A DNA stretch of 64,000 nt from Marinomonas spartinae (GCF_900089775.1 NZ_FLOB01000001.1:496001-560000); one strand, 5' to 3'. Positions 8,737-17,105 are shown, numbered from the stretch's first letter. A program made the numbers and translations. The notes: generated by a model not told the origin, from the letters alone.

Positions 8737-9513
8737 TTATTTTTCTTGTTGGTAAATGGCTGGTGGTTGGTTCGAAATACGGCTAATCAGCTGCCACTCG
8801 ATCAACTTGGCCAGCATGTTGCCTAGGTCAAAATCGGCTTCATCTGGAATGGCCTCTTCCAGTGATTTGTGCTGCAAGAGGTTTTTTAAAAAACAGGCTT
8901 CGCTAAAGCGGATGACATGCAGTTGTGCATAAAGAAAAGATTTACATATAAGTAAATACTCACTTTCATAAATATCCACTTCGTCTAAGCGTAATTTTCC
9001 ATCACTCTGGTGGGCATGATATAAAGAGCCAATGGCAAAGGGAGAGGCGAATAGTTGTGTGCTGGAAGGTAAATTTATATACAAGGTACTGGGATCTTCA
9101 ACCTTGGCAAACACAGTAGCAACCTCTTCTCGGGTCAGTGTGTCCTGCTCTCTCTCATGAGTCAGAGTGAGCAAATTACGCTCCAATGCCGCAAGGTCTG
9201 CTAAAAAAGGCAAACTGTTAGCGGCTTCAAAGCCACGAATAAAGTCTGCAAAGCTCTGCCCGTACTCGCGTAAGATAGGCGAACTTGGTGGATGTTCAAC
9301 AATGTAAGTCCGTGCCATTGCGCGAAAGAAATCATCACCCACTATAGAATGGGTAACCGGAAAAATGTCGCTCAGTGCTTCAATCAAAGAGACAAAGACA
9401 TTGTTGCGATAGATATTTAAGCGTGTTTCTTTTTCTGCCAAGGAATCTGCTTTAATCTCGTTATAGAAGCTTGCGTCTTGGGAGAAAAGGGCGGATTTAA
9501 AGTGTGAGTTCAT
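8737..9513 (-). CDS. bufC: DUF2063 partner protein (BufC-like)
   Basis: A 258-residue cytoplasmic protein. The N-terminal DUF2063 domain shows LNIYRNNVFVSLIEALSDIFPVTHSIVGDDFF and AREYGQ-type segments typical of the family, followed by a less conserved domain. In bufferin and methanobactin-like pathways, this partner delivers the precursor peptide to the DUF692 iron enzyme. Its start lies 17 bases inside the end of the DUF692 gene, indicating coupled translation. Confidence 0.83.
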   Translation of the reverse strand: MNSHFKSALFSQDASFYNEIKADSLAEKETRLNIYRNNVFVSLIEALSDIFPVTHSIVGDDFFRAMARTYIVEHPPSSPILREYGQSFADFIRGFEAANSLPFLADLAALERNLLTLTHEREQDTLTREEVATVFAKVEDPSTLYINLPSSTQLFASPFAIGSLYHAHQSDGKLRLDEVDIYESEYLLICKSFLYAQLHVIRFSEACFLKNLLQHKSLEEAIPDEADFDLGNMLAKLIEWQLISRISNQPPAIYQQEK

Positions 9514-10396
9514 GATGCCTCTCTTGGATTACCGCTTGTCGAAGCTCATCAGCAAACTGAGCCTCTTTCATCAATTCGTTAATGGTCGGCAGCTTACCGT
9601 CACGTTCAATCAAAGTTGGAATATCGCCAGCCAGTCGCAAGGTATGCTGATAAAGCGCCCAAACGTCTTGGCACACGGTGTCATCGTGACTGTCTATTTT
9701 CAGAGGTAGGTTTTGATTGGCATCCATAGTATGACCTGCCAAATGTATTTGACCCACAGCGTCCATCGGAAAAGCATTCAAATACTCGTAAGGATCTCCT
9801 CTACGGTTAAAACAAGATACTTCCACATTATTCACATCAAGCAATAGACCGCAGCCTGTGCGCTTGGTGATGGCGCTCAAAAACTCGACCTCACTCATCT
9901 CACTGCGAGCAAATTCAAAATAGGCGGAAGGGTTTTCCAATAACATCGGGCGCTGTAAGCGCTCTTGAATTTGATCGATGTGCTGGCAAACTCGATCCAG
10001 CGTCGTTTGATCGTATGGTACGGGCAGTAAATCATTCAGGTAGTGCGAATAGTGGGAAGACCATGCAAGGTGCTCGGAAAACATCTCTGGTTGAAACGTC
10101 TCGACCAGTGTTGCGACACGTTCTAAATGCTCTACATCCAAAGGCGATTCACTGCCAATGGATAAACCTACACCATGTACCGTAATTGGGTAATGTTCGC
10201 GGATTTTCGCAAGGAAATATGGCGCTGGGCCGCCTTTACTCAGATAGTTCTCAGCATGAATTTCGAAGAAACCTATCTCAGGAAAGTCGGTCAAGATAGT
10301 CTGATAATAAACGGGTTTTAGGCTGATGCCAGTGCTGGTTAAAAAGCCCGAAGAAGCGCTAAGCGCATCTTCGGCTTTGTTTGCTAAACAAGACAT
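9497..10396 (-). CDS. bufB: DUF692/MNIO peptide-modifying oxygenase (BufB-like)
   Basis: A 299-residue TIM-barrel enzyme of the multinuclear non-heme iron oxygenase family. Putative iron ligands and active-site motifs are visible: EIHAENYL, HGVGLSIGS, SEHLAWS, LENPSAYF, LLLDVNNVEVS, IHLAGHT and IERDGKLP. Characterised relatives oxidise cysteines of DUF2282 precursors to thiooxazole-type copper-binding groups. It follows the precursor gene by 21 bases and overlaps the DUF2063 gene. Function is assigned by family and operon. Confidence 0.88.
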   Translation of the reverse strand: MSCLANKAEDALSASSGFLTSTGISLKPVYYQTILTDFPEIGFFEIHAENYLSKGGPAPYFLAKIREHYPITVHGVGLSIGSESPLDVEHLERVATLVETFQPEMFSEHLAWSSHYSHYLNDLLPVPYDQTTLDRVCQHIDQIQERLQRPMLLENPSAYFEFARSEMSEVEFLSAITKRTGCGLLLDVNNVEVSCFNRRGDPYEYLNAFPMDAVGQIHLAGHTMDANQNLPLKIDSHDDTVCQDVWALYQHTLRLAGDIPTLIERDGKLPTINELMKEAQFADELRQAVIQERHHELTL

Positions 10397-10417
10397 AAAA
10401 AAAGCTCCGGTGTCTGT

Positions 10418-10693
10418 TTAGAAGGCTTTTAGCTGGCCGTGGCCAGTGGGAGAGGTAGATGATTTCATTTCCATGCAGGTACCAGCTGGTACGATTTTGA
10501 AGGCATTGCCTTGATCATCCACTTTTGATGTTCCCGCACAGGTCGTACCTGGGCCTGCTTTACAATCATTTTGGCCTGCCATAGCAACACCAAAGCATTT
10601 TTCTTTGCTAGCCGCTTGAGCTGGCATTGCTACAGCAGATAGGGCAACGGCAGTACCAAGTGCTAGTGCTAGAGTCGCTTTTGTGTTTTTCAT
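10418..10693 (-). CDS. bufA1: DUF2282 bufferin-type precursor peptide
   Basis: A 91-residue secreted precursor. The signal peptide ends near Ala28 (AMPAQA). The mature part carries the four DUF2282 cysteines at 33, 44, 52 and 73, in the patterns [19 protein letters not shown] and VPAGTC. In described bufferins the two central cysteines are modified by the DUF692 enzyme to bind copper in the periplasm. ATG 10693 has AGAGGA upstream; the longer frame to 10801 would run through the promoter motif at 10772-10801. Family and context make the call strong; copper specificity is by analogy. Confidence 0.87.
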   Translation of the reverse strand: MKNTKATLALALGTAVALSAVAMPAQAASKEKCFGVAMAGQNDCKAGPGTTCAGTSKVDDQGNAFKIVPAGTCMEMKSSTSPTGHGQLKAF

Positions 10694-10771
10694 GGGTGTA
10701 TCCTCTTTTTTCGTTATTGGATTGTATAAACAAGGTGGGCCAACGGCCTTTCCTTGTGATGACATTCCTTT

Positions 10772-10801
10772 GTCGAAGCGAGGGAGGGATTTCTTACACA
10801 A
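10772..10801 (-). promoter_or_regulatory. Candidate ECF-sigma promoter of the bufferin operon
   Basis: On the minus strand TTGTGTAAGAAA (10801-10790) is followed after 14 bases by CGAC. The same 12-base element lies upstream of the sigma gene at 11695-11684, followed after 13 bases by CGTC. The shared element and CG-rich -10 fit ECF-type promoters, placing both units under the locally encoded sigma factor. Confidence 0.6.
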
Positions 10802-10822
10802 AAACAGAAAAAATTTTAAAAT

Positions 10823-11005
10823 TTATTCATTTTTTGATTCTTCAACGTAACGCTTTGAAATTGTTCGCAATTCTTCTACTTGATGAGAGAAGCGTCGGCA
10901 TGATATACAGATGGTAGTATGCACACCTAGGGATACTTTTTCTTTGGCGTTCAGTGGACGGTCGAGTTTTTCAGAAAGAAGCTGAGTGGCTTGTTTGCAA
11001 TTCAT
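10823..11005 (-). CDS. Zinc-finger anti-sigma factor, short
   Basis: A 60-residue protein with the zinc-binding anti-sigma pattern: Cys3, then His29-x3-Cys33-x2-Cys36 (HTTICISC). No membrane span, so a soluble anti-sigma factor. Its ATG overlaps the sigma-gene stop (ATGA), the usual arrangement for a cognate pair. It probably binds and inhibits the ECF sigma until a metal or thiol stress disrupts the zinc site; the signal is inferred. Confidence 0.82.
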   Translation of the reverse strand: MNCKQATQLLSEKLDRPLNAKEKVSLGVHTTICISCRRFSHQVEELRTISKRYVEESKNE

Positions 11006-11634
11006 GATAGTGTCTCCGCTGCGTACCAGTTGTCCTCTAAGCATTCACGTAAACGCAAACGTGCGCGGTAAAGAGTGACATTGAGATTATTGGGTGTGAG
11101 GTCCTCATTATCGCAGATTTCGTTGGTTTCCATTTCCAGAAACTCTCGCATCATAAACAAACGGCCATACTTTTCTGGCAAAGCGTTTAGACAGGCATCA
11201 AACACGCGCCAGAAATGTTCGTTTTCAACACCGTGGTCTGGGTCATCCCATTTTTGTGGTCGCTCATTTTTCTGCCAATGGCCATTTTCAGTAAATAGTG
11301 CATCGATTAACGCTTCGCCATTGATATTCGGGCCCTCTTCTAATTGGCTGGCTGCGGTATGGCGCTTCTCTTTGCGGAGTAAGTCAATGACTTTGTTTTT
11401 CAGAATGGAGAAGACCCAGGTTTTCAGTGCCGCTTGGCGCGCGAAGCGATCAATATTTTGATAGGCGGAAATCATTGCTTCTTGTACGGCGTCTTCTGCA
11501 AGTTGCGCATCGCGTACTTGTAGAAGGGCGAATTTCAGCATTTGCTGACGCAGTTCTTGGGTGAACTCGGCGTCAAAAAAAATGCCCATATTAGGAGATG
11601 GTGATGAGCCGGGTGAGGTGCTAGCGTTTGTCAT
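11002..11634 (-). CDS. ECF-family RNA polymerase sigma factor
   Basis: A 210-residue sigma-70-like factor. Region 2 spans about residues 28-95 (LAEDAVQEAMISAYQNIDRF, AALKTWVFSILKNKVIDLLR) and region 4 about 140-200 (LPEKYGRLFMMREFLEMETNEIC, NLNVTLYRARLRLRECL). It resembles the group associated with short zinc-finger anti-sigma partners and metal-linked operons. It directs transcription of the adjacent bufferin operon, judged from a promoter element shared with its own upstream region. Confidence 0.9.
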   Translation of the reverse strand: MTNASTSPGSSPSPNMGIFFDAEFTQELRQQMLKFALLQVRDAQLAEDAVQEAMISAYQNIDRFARQAALKTWVFSILKNKVIDLLRKEKRHTAASQLEEGPNINGEALIDALFTENGHWQKNERPQKWDDPDHGVENEHFWRVFDACLNALPEKYGRLFMMREFLEMETNEICDNEDLTPNNLNVTLYRARLRLRECLEDNWYAAETLS

Positions 11635-11666
11635 GTAAGCCTCTGCTTGTCGTTTTTCCTAGTTTA

Positions 11667-11695
11667 GACGTCAATAGTAGAGCTTTCTTACACAA
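11667..11695 (-). promoter_or_regulatory. Candidate autoregulated ECF promoter of the sigma gene
   Basis: Minus-strand TTGTGTAAGAAA at 11695-11684 and CGTC at 11670-11667, with 13 bases between, about 30 bases before the sigma start codon. Same -35 element as at 10801-10790. Confidence 0.58.
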
Positions 11696-11712
11696 CGCAG
11701 GAATATTTTTCT

Positions 11713-11747
11713 AAAAAATAAAAAAGCCCTTATTCATTAAGGGCTTT
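11713..11747 (-). terminator. Rho-independent terminator after the SCO-like gene
   Basis: On the minus strand AAAGCCCTT pairs with AAGGGCTTT (11747-11739 with 11731-11723) and is followed by a T-rich run. The stem overlaps the last codons of the gene ending at 11730. Confidence 0.75.
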
Positions 11748-12194
11748 AAAGGCTTCTTCAATTTTTTGATTGCCATAAGGTGGGGCTATGCTGCCAGCAA
11801 ATTGGCCCTTAGGGTTTACCAATAAGAGTAGTCCTTGGCTCTCGTGATAGCCTTCTTTTTCCATGATCATGGCAATTTGTTTATATAAAGGAGAAGAAGG
11901 GCGAATTACCACCTGACCGCTCTGTTCAAATGCTATGGATTCTCCCTGACAAATGGCATCGCAAATAGTCGGTTGTAAAAGCAAGCCAAACCAGCTGCCT
12001 GTATTCGCACCAGCTTTGCCCTCTAAGGAAGGTAGGGCCTGTGGTTGAGACAGCAAGGTAATGTTCAAGGCCGCTTGCTGGGGTTTGGATAAATGCGGCT
12101 CTTCTGAATAAAACTGATAGTGTGCACTGATCCCCCAAATGATAAATATGCCGAGGCACAAAGAACCGAGCCAGATAAGATTGGAGCGTTTCAT
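11730..12194 (-). CDS. Membrane-anchored SCO-like thioredoxin-fold protein (tentative)
   Basis: A 154-residue protein with one N-terminal membrane anchor (about residues 6-24) and a periplasmic domain. It shows Cys78-x3-Cys82 (TICDAIC), the spacing of the copper site in SCO/SenC proteins, and a C-terminal LLLVNPKGQFAGSIAPP that resembles the SCO segment before the second ligand. No convincing later His was matched to the SCO copper ligand, so the assignment is tentative. Its ATG overlaps the stop of the carbonic-anhydrase-like gene (ATGA). Confidence 0.5.
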   Translation of the reverse strand: MKRSNLIWLGSLCLGIFIIWGISAHYQFYSEEPHLSKPQQAALNITLLSQPQALPSLEGKAGANTGSWFGLLLQPTICDAICQGESIAFEQSGQVVIRPSSPLYKQIAMIMEKEGYHESQGLLLLVNPKGQFAGSIAPPYGNQKIEEAFKALNE

Positions 12195-12751
12195 TCTTGA
12201 TGACCTGATGTTAATTGTGCAGCCTCGGCTAAGTACTCATCTTTGAGTTTGACATAATTTAGGCCTGCGTATTGAAAGTATTCGATTTCTTTTGCACTTA
12301 ATGGACGGGCTTGTTTGACAGGAGAGCCCATATATAAAAAGCCAGACGCCAAGCGTTTACCTGGTGGTACCAACGAGCCAGCGCCAATAATCACTTCCTC
12401 TTCGATTACTGCGCCATCCAAAATGGTAGTGCCCATGCCCACTAAAACCTTGTTGCCAATTTCACAACCGTGGAGCATTGACATATGACCCACAGTGACG
12501 TCATTGCCAATGGTTAAAGGGTGTCCTTCTGGTTTATAGGAACTGGCGTGGGTAATGTGCAGACAGGAATTGTCTTGAATGCTGGTTCTTGCGCCGATAC
12601 GAATACGATGCATGTCGCCTCGAATAGCGACCAAAGGCCAAACCGAGCTGTCTTCGCCAATTTCTACGTCGCCAATGATAACCGCGCTCTCGTCGACCCA
12701 AACGCGGTCCCCTAGTTGTGGTGTGTGACCACGGAAAGATTTCATCACCAT
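12191..12751 (-). CDS. Gamma carbonic anhydrase family protein (YrdA/PaaY-like)
   Basis: A 186-residue left-handed beta-helix protein built of hexapeptide repeats (VIIGDVEIGEDSSVWPLVAIRGD, IGARTSIQDNSCLHIT). Metal-binding His residues appear in HITHAS and in GHMSMLHGCEIG. Such proteins form trimers; only some have carbonic anhydrase activity. The ATG has GAGAGG five bases upstream. Translation is coupled to the SCO-like gene. Confidence 0.88.
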   Translation of the reverse strand: MVMKSFRGHTPQLGDRVWVDESAVIIGDVEIGEDSSVWPLVAIRGDMHRIRIGARTSIQDNSCLHITHASSYKPEGHPLTIGNDVTVGHMSMLHGCEIGNKVLVGMGTTILDGAVIEEEVIIGAGSLVPPGKRLASGFLYMGSPVKQARPLSAKEIEYFQYAGLNYVKLKDEYLAEAAQLTSGHQE

Positions 12752-13098
12752 ATCGCCTCTCTTTTTAATGGTTCTATGTGCAGTGCTTCTATGTGCAGTA
12801 AACGGGGACTATCAGAATGATAGCCTCGTAGATGTTGAAAAAAAGCACACAAGCCTTATGTTAGTTATTGTGACTGGTTATTGTTACATGCACAGACCTA
12901 GACGTGACGGCCAAGCGCAATAGTATTTTGTTGTAGACTCAAGATACTTATCACTCATTGTCACCGTTTTTTTGCCTATTTTCCCGTCTTGGTTTGGGTC
13001 TGTCGGCAAAGGTTTTATATTAATAACCAACATCATATTGAAACAGTAAGTCAATCTACTGAAACGACTCTTCGTTAGTGATAAAAGGATAACATGAT
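12752..13098. other. Divergent promoter region between the gamma-CA gene and prlC
   Basis: No gene is seen. It contains the tandem 13-bp repeat described separately, and an AAAGGAT ribosome site just before prlC. Confidence 0.5.
12772..12799. repeat. Two-copy tandem repeat, 13 bp, 15-bp period
   Basis: TTCTATGTGCAGT occurs at 12772-12784 and exactly again at 12787-12799, upstream of the gamma carbonic anhydrase gene. It could be an operator with two protein sites or a slippage product. Confidence 0.7.
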
Positions 13099-15129
13099 AT
13101 GTCTCAATCTGTATGGGATGCCACCAGTTTACCCGTCTTTTCCTCCTTAAAAGTGGAAAATATCGAGGCAGATTTAACGCAATTACTAGAGGGTAACCAG
13201 AAAGCCATTGATGAGTGTGTGAAAGACAATACTCATCCAACATGGCAAAGCCTAGTGCTGCCATTAGACCAGCTTCACGATGATTTAAGTAATTTTTGGT
13301 CTCCGATCAGTCACTTAAACTCTGTGAAAAATACACCAGAGTTACGTCAGGCCTATAATGCCTGCTTGCCTAAGTTGACCCAGTTTTACACGGATTTGGG
13401 GCAAAACAAGGATCTTTACCAAGCTTATAAGCGCTTAGCAGAAAGTGACGCGGCAAAAGAGTTAACACAAGCGCAGAGCGAAGCGCTCAAGCAAACCATC
13501 CGAGACTTTGAGTTGTCTGGCGTGGCCCTAGAAGGCGAAGCCAAAAAACGTTATGGTGAAATCAGTCAACGCTTGTCTGAGTTGAGTAGTCAGTTTGGCG
13601 AAAATGTCTTAGATGCGACGCAGGCATGGAGCAAACTGATTACTGACGAAAGTGAGCTATCGGGGCTACCTGAATCCGCACTAGCGCAAGCGAAGCAAAT
13701 GGCCGAAGCCAAAGAAAAAGACGGTTGGTTATTTACTTTGGATTTCCCTTCTTACATCCCCGTGATGAGCTACGCAGATAACGCACCGTTACGCGAAGAG
13801 ATGTATCGCGCTTTTGCAACACGAGCGTCAGATCAAGGAGGCGATATTAAGTTCGATAATGCCCCTTTGATTGATGAGATTTTAGCGTTACGCCATGAAA
13901 TGGCACAAATCCTTGGTTTTGATAACTATGCTGAGTTGTCAGTGGCAACCAAGATGGCTGACAGCGGACAGCAGGTGATCGATTTCTTAGAAGATCTTGC
14001 TAAAAAGTCAAAAAGCTCGGCAGAACAAGACCTTGCACAATTAAAAGCCTTTGCTAAAGGTGAAAATGGCGTGGAAGAATTGAATGCTTGGGACATGATG
14101 TACTATGGGGAAAAATTGCGCCAGCACCAGTACAGCATTTCTCAAGAAGTACTGCGTCCTTACTTCCCTATAAATAAGGTATTGTCAGGATTGTTTCACG
14201 TGGCACAAACCTTATTTGGCGTCGATATTCGCGAAGAAAAAGAGTTTGATAGTTATAACAAAGACTTGCAACTGTTTACTATCAGTAAAGCCGGTGAAGA
14301 TATTGCTCGCTTTTACTTAGACCCTTATGCTCGCGAAGCAAAACGCGGCGGCGCCTGGATGGATGCTTGCCGCACGCGGCGTCGTTTGAGTGATAATCGT
14401 TTGCAGTTACCGATAGCGTATTTAGTGTGTAACTTTACGCCGCCGATTGGCGATAAGCCAGCTCTGTTAACTCATGACGAAGTCACGACTTTGTTCCATG
14501 AGTTTGGTCACGGCTTGCACCATATGTTGACTCAAGTAGATGTGTCATCCGTTTCTGGTATTAACGGTGTGGTATGGGATGCTGTCGAGTTGCCCAGTCA
14601 ATTTATGGAAAACTGGTGTTACGAACCCGAAGCGCTTGCTCATATTGCCGGTCATTACGAAACGGGTGAGCCGTTACCACAAGACTTGTTAGATAAGATG
14701 TTGGCAGCGAAGAACTTTCAATCAGGGATGCAGATGGTGCGCCAGTTGGAGTTTTCGCTATTTGACTTCCGCTTGCACATGGAATACCAGAAAGGCATTT
14801 CGGTTCAATCCGTTATCGATGATGTCCGCAGCAAAGTGGCAGTTACGACACCGCCGGAATTTAACCGTTTTCAAAATGGTTTTTCACATATTTTTGCTGG
14901 CGGTTACGCTGCAGGTTACTACAGCTATAAGTGGGCAGAAGTCTTATCGGCCGATGCTTTCTCGAAATTCGAAGAGGATGGCATCTTTAATCAAGATACG
15001 GGGGCGCGCTTCCGTGATACCATATTGGCTAATGGTGGTTCTCGCCCTGCGGCAGAATTATTTGCTGAATTCCGTGGTCGTGAGCCAAGTACCGATGCCT
15101 TATTGAGACACAGCGGCATCGCGGCATAA
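13099..15129 (+). CDS. prlC: Oligopeptidase A
   Basis: Cytoplasmic M3 zinc metallopeptidase that degrades peptides, including cleaved signal peptides. The 676-residue length matches the family. The catalytic motif HEFGHGLHH begins at His467, with Glu468 as base and His471 as second ligand. The downstream third-ligand region is GVVWDAVELPSQFMENW. The C-terminal FAGGYAAGYYSYKWAEVLSADAF motif is typical of M3 enzymes. Single gene followed by a strong terminator. Confidence 0.96.
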   Translation: MSQSVWDATSLPVFSSLKVENIEADLTQLLEGNQKAIDECVKDNTHPTWQSLVLPLDQLHDDLSNFWSPISHLNSVKNTPELRQAYNACLPKLTQFYTDLGQNKDLYQAYKRLAESDAAKELTQAQSEALKQTIRDFELSGVALEGEAKKRYGEISQRLSELSSQFGENVLDATQAWSKLITDESELSGLPESALAQAKQMAEAKEKDGWLFTLDFPSYIPVMSYADNAPLREEMYRAFATRASDQGGDIKFDNAPLIDEILALRHEMAQILGFDNYAELSVATKMADSGQQVIDFLEDLAKKSKSSAEQDLAQLKAFAKGENGVEELNAWDMMYYGEKLRQHQYSISQEVLRPYFPINKVLSGLFHVAQTLFGVDIREEKEFDSYNKDLQLFTISKAGEDIARFYLDPYAREAKRGGAWMDACRTRRRLSDNRLQLPIAYLVCNFTPPIGDKPALLTHDEVTTLFHEFGHGLHHMLTQVDVSSVSGINGVVWDAVELPSQFMENWCYEPEALAHIAGHYETGEPLPQDLLDKMLAAKNFQSGMQMVRQLEFSLFDFRLHMEYQKGISVQSVIDDVRSKVAVTTPPEFNRFQNGFSHIFAGGYAAGYYSYKWAEVLSADAFSKFEEDGIFNQDTGARFRDTILANGGSRPAAELFAEFRGREPSTDALLRHSGIAA

Positions 15130-15150
15130 ACTTTCGTTCTGCAAGGAAGC

Positions 15151-15192
15151 AGCGCCTTGCTTGACGGTGGTCAGGCAAGGCGCTGTTTTTTT
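15151..15192 (+). terminator. Rho-independent terminator of prlC
   Basis: AGCGCCTTGC (15151-15160) pairs with GCAAGGCGCT (15175-15184), with additional inner TGA/TCA pairing, and seven T follow. Confidence 0.9.
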
Positions 15193-15235
15193 ATGACGTC
15201 ACTCGCAGGCGTCACTTTTTAAAGGTGTTAGGGTT

Positions 15236-15496
15236 ATGACAGTGAAACGCTTTATCGCAGGGGCAGTATGCCCTCGTTGTAATGAAATGGATAAAATTCG
15301 TGCTTGGCGCGATGACGAAGAGGAAAAGCAATATCGTGAGTGTGTTGCTTGTGGTTATACGGATGAGCAATCCACCTCGATACAGGCTCAGCCGACTGAG
15401 ATTCCGACGCGAGTGAATACGCCCCATAGTAGCGCCCCGCAAGCGGATGAAATGGTGATTAACTTTATACCAAATCTAGACTCGACAAAGCACTAG
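15236..15496 (+). CDS. yheV: YheV family zinc-ribbon protein
   Basis: Small 86-residue protein with two Cys pairs (CPRCNEMD and CVACGY) forming a likely zinc ribbon in the first 40 residues, followed by a variable tail. The N-terminus MTVKRFIAGAVCPRC is the hallmark of the YheV family, which in gammaproteobacteria usually sits next to prlC, as here. Function unknown. Confidence 0.88.
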   Translation: MTVKRFIAGAVCPRCNEMDKIRAWRDDEEEKQYRECVACGYTDEQSTSIQAQPTEIPTRVNTPHSSAPQADEMVINFIPNLDSTKH

Positions 15497-15523
15497 AATA
15501 CTTATAAGTTCGAGGACCGCCTT

Positions 15524-16240
15524 TTGAAGATGATAGTGGAAGTTATTGGAAAGGTAGATCAGGGTTATAGTAACCCATATGAGTGTCTAGACGAGGATGG
15601 GAATTCTTTTATAGTTAAAGGCTTGCCTCGTTCGAGTCAAGTAAATGAGTGGATATGTGCTAATTTAGCAACGGCATTTGGCCTGCCTATTGCTGATTAC
15701 GAGTTAGTTGAAATACCAGAAGAGCTATACTTTGGATTAGATTTTGATACTCAGTTTGATCTCGGCTGCGGCCCTATTTTTGGTTCGAAGAAGATTCCAT
15801 TTGCCCAATGGTTTGAGCCAAAGACAATGCAGCATATCGTCACTGAAGAAGAAAAACTAAAGATTTTTCTTTTTGATTATTGGGTGAAAAATGCCGATAG
15901 AAATAGTGATAACACAAACCTTTTAGTGAGTGATAGACGTATTCGAGTGATCGATCATAACAGTGCTTTTGACAAAAACTATACTAGAGAGGATGTTTAT
16001 GGCCATATTTTCTATGATCAAATTGACTGCACATGGTTTAATGATTTAGCTTTCAGAAGTAAGTTAGAAGAGCAATTTGAAGGTATTCTGCTTAATTTTG
16101 ATAATATCATTGGCTCCTTACCGGAAGATTGGCAGTATAGTGATCCACCGATAAATACACTTAACGCAACTATCGATCTGGCGGCAATTGAAAGTACTTT
16201 AAGACGTTACACTAACGATGATTTTTGGTTTTTTGTATGA
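15524..16240 (+). CDS. HipA-like kinase domain protein
   Basis: A 238-residue protein resembling the HipA-like kinases that pair with DUF3037 proteins. Kinase motifs are visible in DYWVKNADRNSDNTNLLV (catalytic Asp/Asn loop near residues 124-139) and RVIDHNSAFD (metal-binding Asp, DFG-equivalent). It lacks the full length and N-terminal subdomain of true HipA toxins. TTG start with GAGGA seven bases upstream; an ATG two codons later is an alternative. Its stop overlaps the ATG of the DUF3037 gene (ATGA). Codon use looks AT-rich compared with prlC, suggesting acquisition. Confidence 0.75.
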   Translation: MKMIVEVIGKVDQGYSNPYECLDEDGNSFIVKGLPRSSQVNEWICANLATAFGLPIADYELVEIPEELYFGLDFDTQFDLGCGPIFGSKKIPFAQWFEPKTMQHIVTEEEKLKIFLFDYWVKNADRNSDNTNLLVSDRRIRVIDHNSAFDKNYTREDVYGHIFYDQIDCTWFNDLAFRSKLEEQFEGILLNFDNIIGSLPEDWQYSDPPINTLNATIDLAAIESTLRRYTNDDFWFFV

Positions 16241-17052
16241 AAAAATATGCTTGCAAATACGTTGTTTTACGCTTTGCTCCCTATAGTGAAACAGGAGAGT
16301 TTGCTAATGTGGGTGTGCTTCTTTGTGCAAAAAGTAATAACTCGTTTGTGTTTAAGCTAGATACAACCGATGTCGGTGCTAGGGTTTCAAAATTCTTCCA
16401 TATTAATGATAAGCGGACTTTTAAGTTTGCAATGGCTTCTTATCAGAAAGAATTGGCTTTTATTCAAGAACAAGTTGCTAATCACTACATGACTGCGCAA
16501 GATGCATTTGATTTTTTAGTGAAGCCTCGTGCAACCCTGTTACGTTTTAGTGAAGTTCGAACCGTTATAACGGACTCGATTGATGTAACTCTTAACAGTA
16601 TATTTTCTCGTATGGTAAGTCATACTTCTACCTCTCAGACTAAGAGTAGACAAAGACTGAGTAGTCTTTTAAGGTCTCAGTTAGACTCGCTTCACTTGGA
16701 AAGGCCTTTTAGACAGTATAAGTTTGCAAAGAGTGTCTTTGAAGCAAAGTATGATTTTACTCAGTTAAGTGAGCAAGGTGAGCCGTTGAAGCTTATACAA
16801 CCTATTGAAGTAAATGACAAACTTACCCCAAAAGAAATTTTTGAGGTAGTAGGTAAAAATGAAGTTCGTTTAAATCGTATGGCTAGCTTAGGCTTGCTGC
16901 CTCAGAGGGTCCTTCTTCCGTTCTCTTTGAGTGAAAATCGTACTAAAGAGGCTGATGAAGCTTGGTCTATTGTTAAAAGAGAGTTGAGGGATATTGGTAA
17001 ATTAGTGGATATTCGAAATAAGTCTGTTATTGAAGAATTTGCCAAGCATTAA
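16237..17052 (+). CDS. DUF3037 domain protein, partner of the HipA-like kinase
   Basis: A 271-residue soluble protein with the DUF3037 opening KYVVLRFAPYSETGEFANVGVLLCAK. The remainder has no motif I can name. ATG 16237 overlaps the kinase stop codon, so the two are made together. DUF3037 proteins are, to my recollection, recurrently encoded beside HipA-like kinases, but no biochemical role is known to me. A toxin-antitoxin, defence or signalling role is speculative. Confidence 0.75.
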   Translation: MKKYACKYVVLRFAPYSETGEFANVGVLLCAKSNNSFVFKLDTTDVGARVSKFFHINDKRTFKFAMASYQKELAFIQEQVANHYMTAQDAFDFLVKPRATLLRFSEVRTVITDSIDVTLNSIFSRMVSHTSTSQTKSRQRLSSLLRSQLDSLHLERPFRQYKFAKSVFEAKYDFTQLSEQGEPLKLIQPIEVNDKLTPKEIFEVVGKNEVRLNRMASLGLLPQRVLLPFSLSENRTKEADEAWSIVKRELRDIGKLVDIRNKSVIEEFAKH

Positions 17053-17062
17053 TCAAGAGTAC

Positions 17063-17105
17063 AAAAAAGCGGATCGACTATAAAGTAACGTCGATCCGCT
17101 TTTTT
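17063..17105. terminator. Bidirectional terminator between convergent genes
   Basis: A perfect 16-bp stem with A6 on the left arm and T6 on the right (AGCGGATCGAC paired with GTCGATCCGCT) lies between the DUF3037 gene and the amylosucrase gene. Confidence 0.93.

Noticed and set aside
10627..11461. Plus-strand frames opposite the sigma and anti-sigma genes
   Set aside because: Antisense to well supported genes; no family match.
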